Assembly: GCA_937952235.1 (NCBI GenBank)
Contig: CALFZM010000055.1
Location: 1-6,399, forward strand
Source: an uncultured Opitutia bacterium
GTDB lineage: Bacteria; Verrucomicrobiota; Verrucomicrobiia; Opitutales; Opitutaceae
DNA length: 6,399 nucleotides
Direction: 5' to 3'
The translations under genes were made by a program, and so were the position numbers. The notes below the pieces were generated by a model that saw only the letters and a program-made list of their open reading frames with translations, ran no database searches and was not told the DNA's origin. This document shows, piece by piece, positions 1 through 6,068 of this stretch (its first letter is position 1; the number at the start of each line of letters is the position of its first letter).

Positions 1-1804
1 GACCGATCTCGGAGAGCCCCGGCACGTCGCGCGCCTCCCAGCGCGGGATGCCATCGTCGACGTGCACGCGGCCGGCGACGGCGGCGAGCCGGTCGGTCGC
101 CGGGTGCACCGTCCAGAGCGTGCCGTCCGCCGCGAATTCCGTCGCGGCCGCGATCGGGCGGGCCGGCCAGCCGGCCACGGAAATGAACGTGGACGAACCC
201 GGAGAACGGAGCCACGCGCCCTGCTGCCCGGCGATGAGCAGCGTGCCGTCGCTCCGCCCGCGCACCAGGGCCCGCGCGAGATCGGCCGGCAGCCCGAACC
301 GCTCGGGCACGGCGGTGGCCCGCACGGGTCCGTGCCGGGAGGGGCGCGCGTGGCGGACGCCGGCCAGCCGCAACTCGATCCAGAGGTCGCCGTCAGGGTC
401 CACCACCAGGTGACGCCCGTAGTCCGGGAGTTCCTCCACGACGACGCGCGTCGCGCCTGTGGCCGAACGGGCGACGACGGAGCGATGATCGAAGAGGTGG
501 AGATCGCCGCCCGGCCGGTCGGGCGGGACCGCGGCGAACACGTCGTGCGCGGAGGTATGGATCCGGGCCGATCCGGAGCCGTCCACGCGGAGCAGCACCA
601 TCGATTGCGAGACGTAGAGCTCGTCCTCGGTGGAACGAATGTCGTGCGCGACCTCCGCGCCGAGTTTCAGCGGCACGAACCAGCTTCCGCCGGCATCCAG
701 TTCGAAGACGCCGCGTTCTCCCGCCACCACCACCCGCCCGCCGCGCTGGGCGATGGCGTGATAGGGCTGGACAGGGAGGCCGGCGCGCTGGTCGTAGAAA
801 CGCGTCGGGTTGACGAGATCCAGCCGTGAGATCGAGGAGGTCGACATCACCCAGAGCTGGTTGCCGCGGTCGAGAAGCAGGGAGCGCACGACCCGGGAGG
901 GCAGGCCCTGTTCCTCCGCCAGGATGCCCTCGAGCCGGCCGTCGCGCGCCATCAGCGCGATTCCCCCTTCGTAGGTGCCGAACGCCGTCCGTCCGCCGGG
1001 CAGGCGCACCGCCTGCGTGAGGCGATGGCGGACGAGATAGCGCGAGACTTCCGGTGCGAAGGGAGTCAGGCGTCCCTGTTCCCAGCGCACGACGCCCTTG
1101 GAGGTCCCGAGCAGCCAGTGCGAGTCGCGATCCTCGACCCAGAGCACGGCGCCGTCGCCGAGCAGGGACGCGGGAATCACGAGCGTCGGGCCCGATGCGT
1201 CCAGGCGGTGGAGGCCGGTGGGCAGGTGATGCACATAAACGGTCCCGCCCAGGCGGAAGGCGGCGAGGCGCCGTCGGTTCGGCATGGGCCAGACGGTGAA
1301 CGCCCGTCCGTCCCAGCGCAGGATGCGGTCGTCGGCCACGAACAAGGCGCCGCCGGCGCGATCGGAAAACACGTGCCAGATCTCTCCGACGCCCGCTCCC
1401 TCGGGCGGAAGGTGGGCGCGAAGCGAGTGAAACCGGGCCTGGCCATCGGCCGGCCGCTCGAACCACCCGAGATCCCCGAATCCGCCGACCCACATGCGGC
1501 CATCGGGATCGAAGTCGAGCCCGCGGACCACCAGCGCCTCCGGCACGGGCAGGGCGCGCCAGGATTCGCCGTCGAAGCGCAGCACGCCGTTGCGGCTGCC
1601 GACGTACAGGATTCCCTGCTCGTCCTGCGTGGCGGAAAAGCCGATGCTGTCGGCGCCGACCTCCTGGCTCCCGTACACGCGCACCAGCGGGTAGCCCGAG
1701 GTCGGAGCCACGGCTGCGGACATTCCCGCCGAAGCGCCGAGGAGCAGCAGCCCGGAGAGGGCCGCACGCAGCGTGCAGCAGAAACTGGAACGGCGCGGAT
1801 TCAG
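1..1804 (-). CDS. Exported two-component-regulator-type beta-propeller protein (3' end off window)
   Basis: The minus frame is open from 1882 to the left edge (stop TAG at 1885-1883). From a CTG at 1804 it gives 601 codons. The N-terminus reads as a Sec signal: NPRRSS basic region, then LSGLLLLGASAG, then an Ala-rich cleavage region. At least ten short blade motifs of the Reg_prop type follow, such as GILYVGSRNGVLRFDG, GRMWVGGFGDLGWF, HWLLGTSKGVVRW, NQLWVMSTSSISRLDL and GTLLIAGQQGAWL. This spacing fits the tandem seven-bladed propellers used as periplasmic sensors in hybrid two-component systems and related Bacteroidota and Verrucomicrobiota proteins. No Y_Y_Y, membrane, kinase or HTH part is reached, so the output domain is unknown. 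The start is uncertain: no ATG, GTG or TTG lies in frame between 1882 and the ATG at 1723, and starting at 1723 would remove the signal. No Shine-Dalgarno is seen at 1804. The gene diverges from the peptide-YcaO operon. The fold call is firm; the start is not. Confidence 0.85.
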   Translation of the reverse strand, partial: MNPRRSSFCCTLRAALSGLLLLGASAGMSAAVAPTSGYPLVRVYGSQEVGADSIGFSATQDEQGILYVGSRNGVLRFDGESWRALPVPEALVVRGLDFDPDGRMWVGGFGDLGWFERPADGQARFHSLRAHLPPEGAGVGEIWHVFSDRAGGALFVADDRILRWDGRAFTVWPMPNRRRLAAFRLGGTVYVHHLPTGLHRLDASGPTLVIPASLLGDGAVLWVEDRDSHWLLGTSKGVVRWEQGRLTPFAPEVSRYLVRHRLTQAVRLPGGRTAFGTYEGGIALMARDGRLEGILAEEQGLPSRVVRSLLLDRGNQLWVMSTSSISRLDLVNPTRFYDQRAGLPVQPYHAIAQRGGRVVVAGERGVFELDAGGSWFVPLKLGAEVAHDIRSTEDELYVSQSMVLLRVDGSGSARIHTSAHDVFAAVPPDRPGGDLHLFDHRSVVARSATGATRVVVEELPDYGRHLVVDPDGDLWIELRLAGVRHARPSRHGPVRATAVPERFGLPADLARALVRGRSDGTLLIAGQQGAWLRSPGSSTFISVAGWPARPIAAATEFAADGTLWTVHPATDRLAAVAGRVHVDDGIPRWEARDVPGLSEIG

Positions 1805-1857
1805 CGCCGGAATGCTAGGCGCGGAGGGACGGCGCTGGCGACTGCAATCTAAAAATC

Positions 1858-1873
1858 TACCGGAATCCCGGTA
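1858..1873. promoter_or_regulatory. Inverted repeat, candidate operator
   Basis: TACCGG (1858-1863) and CCGGTA (1868-1873) are exact reverse complements around the 4-base centre AATC. The site lies in the AT-richer island between two divergent genes, where a dimeric regulator could control both. It is short enough to arise by chance in GC-rich DNA, so the role is inferred from position only. Confidence 0.35.
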
Positions 1874-1874
1874 A

Positions 1875-1893
1875 TTTGCCGGCTAGTGGCAAA
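1875..1893. promoter_or_regulatory. Second inverted repeat, candidate operator
   Basis: TTTGCC (1875-1880) and GGCAAA (1888-1893) are exact reverse complements separated by 7 bases, giving 13 bases between arm starts, close to one helical turn. It begins two bases after the end of the TACCGG/CCGGTA repeat. The pair could be tandem operator half-sites or one compound regulator site. No regulator gene is in the window to match it with. Confidence 0.35.
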
Positions 1894-1921
1894 CAGCCCG
1901 GGCGCCGAGAGTGGCCGCGCC

Positions 1922-2104
1922 ATGAAATCCAGTCTTCGTTTCCTCCTCGGTATCCTCTCCACCGGCCTGCTTGCGGCCGGTTTTTCCCGCGCGGCGCAGA
2001 CCCTCGATCCCGTCAGCGTCGCCCAGCCTGACGTAGCCGCCAACGCCTCCGGTGCGACGCCCTCGTGTTCCAGCGAGTGCTTCTTCACCACCAAGGTCGA
2101 CTGA
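1922..2104 (+). CDS. Short secreted-type peptide, candidate YcaO substrate (RiPP precursor)
   Basis: This 60-residue peptide has three visible parts. Residues 1-25 look like a Sec signal: K2 and R6, a hydrophobic run FLLGILSTGLLAAGF (7-21), then SRAA as a plausible cleavage region. Residues 26-44 (AQTLDPVSVAQPDVAANASG) are a linker without Cys. Residues 45-60 form a tail, ATPSCSSECFFTTKVD, with both cysteines (C49, C53) and Ser/Thr at 47, 48, 50, 51, 56 and 57. I chose the ATG at 1922 over an upstream in-frame GTG at 1886 because it puts the basic and hydrophobic regions at the N-terminus and follows GAGAG at 1907-1911. The YcaO gene starts 4 bases after its stop, which implies co-translation. 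I do not recognise the family. Substrate status is inferred from adjacency and tail composition; a small exported protein that is never modified is the main alternative. Confidence 0.7.
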   Translation: MKSSLRFLLGILSTGLLAAGFSRAAQTLDPVSVAQPDVAANASGATPSCSSECFFTTKVD

Positions 2105-2108
2105 TCCG

Positions 2109-2996
2109 ATGCTCAGTCTCGCCGGCCTCAAGTACCGCAACGTCCTCGCCGAGCACGGCGGGCCGGTCCGGCGCATTGAGGCCGGACATTTTCCCGTGCG
2201 CGGCCAGCGCACGATCCTCGCCAACGCCACGCTGTTGCCCGGGCTCGTCCGCAAGGGCCCTTCCGAATTGTACAGCGACGCCGACGGCACGGGCATCGAC
2301 CCGCTGCCCGTCGTGGCCCGGCACAAGGCCGTTTCGGAAGCCCTCGAGCGCTGGGCCTGCGATGCCACGGCGCGATCCGACCGTGCGGCCGAGTTCGGTT
2401 TCACGATCGACCCGTCGTCCAACGGCCTGGCGGCCTTCCCCGGCCTGCTCGCCCGGCAGGCCCGGCGTTCGGCCGTCCTGGAGGCGGTCGAGCGTTTCTG
2501 CCTGATCGGGTGGTGGGATGGCCGGCTTCCGGGCCAGCCGATCGCCACCGACTGGCCCGGCGTGAACGCCCTGGCGATCGCCGGCCCGCTCGGCGGCGTC
2601 ACGGTCATCGCCCACGCGCAGACCGAGTGGGGCGGCCACGTCTACGGTCACGCCGCCGAGGAATCCGTCGGCGCCGCCTGCGAGCGGGCCGTCCTCGAGC
2701 TCGCGCGCCACGAGTGGATCCTGCGCGCCCGCTGGCTGAACCGCCATGCCGGCGCGGGGGGCGCTCCGGCCAACGTCTTCGAGCGCCGCCTGGTGTTCTT
2801 CGCCAGCGCGGAGGGACACGAACTCTTCTGCCGGCGCGCCACGTCCCGCCCGCACCTGGCGGCGCCGGTTCCCGAGGTCATCTGCGACAGCGAGATCCCC
2901 GGCCCCTGGTCCCGCTACGCCACCGTGTGGCGCTTCGCCTATCGCCCCCCGAGCGACGGTTATCTCCGCGGGGGCGACCGCTATTTCTTCCTCTGA
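2109..2996 (+). CDS. YcaO-family ATP-dependent peptide-modifying protein (cyclodehydratase/thioamidation type)
   Basis: The product is 295 residues and cytoplasmic, with no signal or membrane segment. YcaO hallmarks appear in order. HKAVSEALERWA (72-83) matches the S-x3-E / EALER nucleotide-binding motif (S76, E80). SSNGLAA (103-109) is followed by SAVLEAVERFCLIGWW (121-136), matching the usual SNGxA ... ExxERDxxxxWW block, although the usual Asp after ER is F130. VGAACERAVLELAR (187-200) aligns with the E-x-x-Q metal/ATP block, but R200 replaces the usual Gln. The C-terminus (RGGDRYFFL) lacks the PxPxP ending of azoline-forming YcaO proteins. Family members phosphorylate a peptide amide oxygen with ATP to form azolines or thioamides. 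No E1-like, ThiF-like or TfuA partner is in the window. I chose ATG 2109, four bases after the peptide stop, because an upstream in-frame ATG at 2052 would overlap the peptide gene. Family assignment is strong; exact chemistry, or whether it is active, is unknown. Confidence 0.85.
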   Translation: MLSLAGLKYRNVLAEHGGPVRRIEAGHFPVRGQRTILANATLLPGLVRKGPSELYSDADGTGIDPLPVVARHKAVSEALERWACDATARSDRAAEFGFTIDPSSNGLAAFPGLLARQARRSAVLEAVERFCLIGWWDGRLPGQPIATDWPGVNALAIAGPLGGVTVIAHAQTEWGGHVYGHAAEESVGAACERAVLELARHEWILRARWLNRHAGAGGAPANVFERRLVFFASAEGHELFCRRATSRPHLAAPVPEVICDSEIPGPWSRYATVWRFAYRPPSDGYLRGGDRYFFL

Positions 2997-3004
2997 GCCG
3001 CGCG

Positions 3005-4930
3005 ATGCACTTTCTCCATCTCGAGGACAACCCCTCTGATGCGGAACTCGTCCGGGCCCTGATCCTGCGGGAATGGCCGGGGTGCAAGATCACGTGCGTC
3101 TCAGAACGCGGAGCGTTCCGTGAGGCGTTGGCGGAGGAAAGGCACGACCTCATCCTGTCCGACTTCGCCTTGCGCACCTTCAACGGCCTCGAGGCGCTGC
3201 AGATCGCCCGGGAGGTCCGGCCCGACACGCCGTTCATCTTCGTCTCGGGCAACATGGGCGAGGACCGCGCGGTCGAGGCGCTGCGCTCCGGCGCCCAGGA
3301 CTATGTGCTCAAGGACCGGATGAAGCGGCTGCCGAACGCGATCGCGCGCATCCTGCGCGAGGCCGAGGACCGCGTGAAACGCCGCGAGGCGGAGCTGCAC
3401 AGCCGCGAGCTGACCGAGCTGCTCAACCAGGCCCGCGAGGCGATCTTCATCACCGACCTCGACGACCGCATGATCTACTGGAACGCGGGCGCCGAGCGCG
3501 TGTTCGGCTGGCGCCGGGACGAGGTGCTGCACCACCGGCCCGCCGAGATCTTCGGCGGCGACGCCCCCGTGCTGCGCGAGGAGACGCTGACGCGCGGCGA
3601 GTGGGCCGGCGAGATCCGGCTCGCCAACCGCCTGCGGCAGCCCCTCGTGATCGAGTCCCGCCAGTCGCTGATCCGCGATGAGGCCGGCCGGCCGAAGGCG
3701 CGGCTTTCGATCAACACCGACATCACCGAGCACAAGCGGCTCGAGGAACAACTGCTGCGGGCGCAGCGGCTCGAGAACATCGGCATGCTGGCGGCCGGGA
3801 TCGCGCATGACCTCAACAACATGCTCGCGCCGATCCTGCTGGCGGCGCCGATGCTGCGGGATCACGTGAACGACTCCTCCGCCCTGAGCCTGCTCTCCGC
3901 CCTCGAGCAGAGCGCCGAGCGCGGCGCCAATCTCGTCCGGCACATCCTGTCGTTCGCCCAGGGCGCGACCGGCGAGCGGCGCCTGATGCAGGTGCGGCAC
4001 GTCATCCGCGACATCGCCTTCGTCATCAACGGCACCTTCCCCAAATCGATCCGCCTCGAAGAGGCCGTACCGGCGGACCTCTGGCCGATCCAGGCCAATC
4101 CGACGCAGGTGCACCAGGTGCTGCTCAACCTCTGCGTCAATGCACGCGATGCCATGCCGTCGGGCGGCCAGCTCCGGCTCCGCGCCGAGAACCGGATGCT
4201 CGATCTCGCCGGCGCCGCGGAGATCGAGGGCGCGCGGCCCGGGGCGTTCGTCGTGGTCGAGGTCGAGGACTCGGGCTCGGGGATCGCGCCGGACGTGCTC
4301 GATCGCATCTGGGAACCCTTCTTCACCACCAAGGAGGCGGGCAAGGGCACCGGCCTCGGGCTCTCCACCGTGCGCGGCATCATCGAAAGCCACGCCGGTT
4401 TCGTGACCCTGCGCACCGCCGTGGGCCAGGGGTCCTGCTTCCGCGTCTACCTCCCCGCGGTCGAGGGCCCGGAGACCGACGCCGCCGCGCACGCGGCCCG
4501 TCCGCTGCCGCCGGGCAAGGGCGAACTCATCCTCATCGTCGACGACGAGGTGAACGTGCGCGAGATCACCCAGACGATCCTCGGCCGCAGCGGCTATCGG
4601 ACCCTGGTCGCCGCCGATGGCGCCGAGGCGGCGATCATTTTCGCCCGCCGCGCCGCCGAGATCCGGCTCGTGATCACCGATATCGAGATGCCCAATCTCG
4701 ACGGGCAGGCGCTCTGCCGCGCGCTGCGCCGGCACACGCCCGGCGTGCGGCTGCTGGCCTTCAGCGGCATGTCGTCCCCGGCGGACGCCGCCGCCCGGCC
4801 GCTGGCGGAATTCGCCGACGCCTTCATTCCCAAGCCATTTCGTCCCGAGGTGCTGCTTTCGACCGTCTACGCCCTGCTGCGGACCGGCTCGCCCGAAGGC
4901 AGTCAGTCCCCGTGGGGGCCGACAAGATAG
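3005..4930 (+). CDS. Soluble hybrid sensor histidine kinase, REC-PAS-HisKA-HATPase_c-REC
   Basis: This 641-residue protein has no membrane segment. Domain order: receiver 1 (about 1-120; acidic E7 and D8, phospho-acceptor D53, S81, K103); PAS (about 134-240; EAIFITDLDDRMIYWNAGAE, then NTDITEHKRLEEQL); HisKA (about 250-320; GIAHDLNN with H268); HATPase_c (about 365-485; N375/N379, D422-G424-G426, WEPFF 436-440, GKGTGLGLS 446-454); and receiver 2 (about 507-625; D513/D514, D559, S587, K610). All catalytic residues are present, so autophosphorylation at H268 and transfer to D559 are expected; receiver 1 probably feeds in a signal from another kinase. There is no DNA-binding output. ATG 3005 lies 8 bases after the YcaO stop, and receiver 1 begins at residue 2, which fixes the start despite a much longer open frame upstream. 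No Shine-Dalgarno is seen, so translation is probably coupled to ycaO. The input ligand is unknown. Confidence 0.93.
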   Translation: MHFLHLEDNPSDAELVRALILREWPGCKITCVSERGAFREALAEERHDLILSDFALRTFNGLEALQIAREVRPDTPFIFVSGNMGEDRAVEALRSGAQDYVLKDRMKRLPNAIARILREAEDRVKRREAELHSRELTELLNQAREAIFITDLDDRMIYWNAGAERVFGWRRDEVLHHRPAEIFGGDAPVLREETLTRGEWAGEIRLANRLRQPLVIESRQSLIRDEAGRPKARLSINTDITEHKRLEEQLLRAQRLENIGMLAAGIAHDLNNMLAPILLAAPMLRDHVNDSSALSLLSALEQSAERGANLVRHILSFAQGATGERRLMQVRHVIRDIAFVINGTFPKSIRLEEAVPADLWPIQANPTQVHQVLLNLCVNARDAMPSGGQLRLRAENRMLDLAGAAEIEGARPGAFVVVEVEDSGSGIAPDVLDRIWEPFFTTKEAGKGTGLGLSTVRGIIESHAGFVTLRTAVGQGSCFRVYLPAVEGPETDAAAHAARPLPPGKGELILIVDDEVNVREITQTILGRSGYRTLVAADGAEAAIIFARRAAEIRLVITDIEMPNLDGQALCRALRRHTPGVRLLAFSGMSSPADAAARPLAEFADAFIPKPFRPEVLLSTVYALLRTGSPEGSQSPWGPTR

Positions 4931-4945
4931 TCGCCTTCGGTCCGG

Positions 4946-4966
4946 TCCCCGGCTACACCCCGGGGA
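4946..4966 (+). other. Hairpin directly before the metallophosphoesterase start
   Basis: TCCCCGG (4946-4952) pairs exactly with CCGGGGA (4960-4966) around the 7-base loop CTACACC. The 3' arm ends one base before the ATG at 4968 and contains the only G-rich stretch near that start. There is no T-tract, so it is a poor rho-independent terminator. Folded in RNA, it would sit on the ribosome-landing zone and could lower translation of the downstream gene or separate it from the kinase operon. The stem is clear; the role is inferred. Confidence 0.4.
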
Positions 4967-4967
4967 T

Positions 4968-5882
4968 ATGAAACCCCGCATCTCGCGCCGCCGCTTCCTT
5001 GGCGCCGCAGCCGGCCTGGCCGCCTTGCCCCGCCCGGCCCGCAGCGCCGGAACGACCGGATTCGAAATCGGCCTGGTCGCCGACGCGCAATACGCCGACA
5101 TCGACGCGAAAGGCACGCGGTATTACCGCGAGTCCCGCGCGCGGCTCGCCGAGGCCGTCGCGGCCGCCGATGCCCGCCCGCTCGCGTTCTGCGTGCACCT
5201 GGGCGACCTCATCGAGCGGGACTGGGCGAGCTTCGACGCCATCTTCGCCCCGCTCGAGCGGAGCCGTCACCGCTGGCACCAGGTGCTCGGCAACCACGAT
5301 TTCGATGTCGCGGACGCGCGGAAACCCGATGTGCCGGCGCGCCTGGGGCAGCCGGCGCGCCATGCCGCGTTCGACCAGGGCGGGGTTCGATTCGTGATTC
5401 TCGACACGAACGACGTCAGCACCTACGCGCATCCGCCGGGCAGCGCGGCCCACGCCGCCGCCGCCGGGGAGCTCGCCCGCCTCCAGGCGGCGCGGCTTCG
5501 CCAGGCCAAGCCCTGGAACGGCGCGATCGGCCCGCAGCAGCTCGCGTGGTTCGACCGGACCTGCGCGGCGGCGCGCACGGCCGGGCTCAAGGTGATCGTC
5601 TGCGCCCACCATCCGGTGTATCCGGACAACGAGCACAACGTCTGGAACGCCGCGGAGGTGCTCGCGGTGATCGACCGGCACCCTCACATCGTCGCCTGGC
5701 TCAACGGTCACAACCACGCCGGCGCGTTCGGGGAGCGGGACGGCGTGCCCTATGTCACCCTCCGCGGCATGGTCGAGACACGCGACACGACCGCCTGGGC
5801 CTTCGCCCGCGTGCTTGACGACCGCCTTGTGCTCACCGGCCACGGCCGCGAGCCTTCGCGCGAGCTGATCTTCCGGCGCTGA
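4968..5882 (+). CDS. Tat-exported metallophosphoesterase, ADP-ribose/CDP-alcohol diphosphatase-like
   Basis: The 304-residue product starts with a twin-arginine signal, ISRRRFLGAAAG (5-16), with a cleavage region near PARSAG (23-28), so it is probably exported folded to the periplasm. The calcineurin-like dimetal motifs follow in order: D39-x-Q41 (ADAQYADID), G79-D80, G108-N109-H110-D111, H214/H215 (AHHP) and G247-H248-N249-H250. The DxQYAD form of the first motif, in place of the common DxH, is typical of the Mn-dependent ADP-ribose/CDP-alcohol diphosphatase (ADPRM) family. Members split ADP-ribose, CDP-choline or related diphosphates. Length fits one catalytic domain plus the signal. The exported substrate is not evident; extracellular nucleotide or phosphodiester scavenging is plausible. 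The gene begins 37 bases after the kinase stop with an intervening hairpin, so co-transcription is possible but less tight than in the upstream trio. A general metallophosphoesterase of other specificity is the alternative. Confidence 0.88.
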   Translation: MKPRISRRRFLGAAAGLAALPRPARSAGTTGFEIGLVADAQYADIDAKGTRYYRESRARLAEAVAAADARPLAFCVHLGDLIERDWASFDAIFAPLERSRHRWHQVLGNHDFDVADARKPDVPARLGQPARHAAFDQGGVRFVILDTNDVSTYAHPPGSAAHAAAAGELARLQAARLRQAKPWNGAIGPQQLAWFDRTCAAARTAGLKVIVCAHHPVYPDNEHNVWNAAEVLAVIDRHPHIVAWLNGHNHAGAFGERDGVPYVTLRGMVETRDTTAWAFARVLDDRLVLTGHGREPSRELIFRR

Positions 5883-5935
5883 GCGGACTCATGGCGTTGG
5901 CCCTCGAATCGCCGAGGAAAACAACCGCACGGAAA

Positions 5936-6011
5936 GGTGGAGCGGCTTCTCCTCAAGCCGCGGCGGGCCGGTCCGCCGCACGTCAGCCGCCTGGGGACAG
6001 GCGGCTCCACC
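5936..6011. repeat. Compact multi-hairpin palindromic element
   Basis: Within 76 bases I see an outer pair, GGTGGAGC (5936-5943) with GCTCCACC (6004-6011), enclosing three hairpins in a row: GCGGCTT/AAGCCGC (5942-5948/5955-5961), GCGGCGG/CCGCCGC (5960-5966/5973-5979) and AGCCGCCTG/CAGGCGGCT (5985-5993/5998-6006). All arms are exact complements. Neighbouring stems share one to three bases, so not all can form at full length together. The element lies between two convergent genes. It could be a two-way transcription end, a REP-like or other intergenic repeat, or a structured RNA. Only copy number elsewhere in the genome would decide. Confidence 0.5.
5985..6006. terminator. Strong hairpin, candidate terminator between convergent genes
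   Basis: AGCCGCCTG (5985-5993) and CAGGCGGCT (5998-6006) form a perfect 9-base-pair GC-rich stem with a GGGA loop. It lies 103 bases after the phosphoesterase stop and 63 bases beyond the YebC stop on the other strand, a natural spot for stopping transcription from both sides. No T-run follows on either strand, so it is not a classical intrinsic terminator; it may act with a protein factor or only protect 3' ends. Confidence 0.35.
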
Positions 6012-6068
6012 CTGGCGGCATCATTCCGGACCAGCGGGCCTGAGGGCGGAGCCGGCCGGCGCCGGCGC

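Larger units (their letters stand above)
1805..1921. promoter_or_regulatory. Divergent intergenic region, probable promoters for both directions
   Basis: These 117 bases separate the minus-strand propeller gene from the plus-strand peptide gene, so they must hold the promoter for at least one of them unless the plus operon is read through from elsewhere. Positions 1844-1895 are clearly richer in A and T than the surroundings and contain two adjacent inverted repeats, listed separately. I could not pick a convincing -35/-10 pair; TAATTT at 1872-1877 is a weak -10 candidate on the plus strand. A weak purine run, GAGAG at 1907-1911, lies about 10 bases before the peptide ATG. Confidence 0.5.

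Noticed and set aside
393..1767. Two other minus-strand open frames (393-1493 and 1177-1767) inside the propeller gene
   Set aside because: They are Arg/Pro/Ala/Ser-rich without recognisable motifs, while the third minus frame gives a signal peptide and repeated propeller blades across the whole stretch.
62..1852. Plus-strand open frames at 62-829 and 1025-1852
   Set aside because: Both are antisense to the propeller gene, show no family motifs and are explained by high GC.
1886..1921. GTG start at 1886 giving a 72-residue version of the peptide
   Set aside because: It would put 12 polar residues before the basic and hydrophobic signal and begins inside the right-hand inverted repeat spacer. 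The ATG at 1922 is a better start.
2510..3004. In-frame 165-codon N-terminal extension of the kinase
   Set aside because: It overlaps the YcaO gene in another frame, is Arg/Pro-rich and featureless, and receiver 1 starts right at the ATG at 3005.
3101..5116. A 671-codon open frame on the minus strand, antisense to the kinase
   Set aside because: Its product is compositionally skewed with no domain, and the plus frame carries complete kinase and receiver motifs. It is a shadow frame of high-GC coding DNA.
5936..6011. tRNA gene suggested by length and cloverleaf-like stems
   Set aside because: No T-loop consensus (GTTCRANYC), no D-loop, and the middle hairpin lacks a 7-base anticodon loop with the expected flanks.
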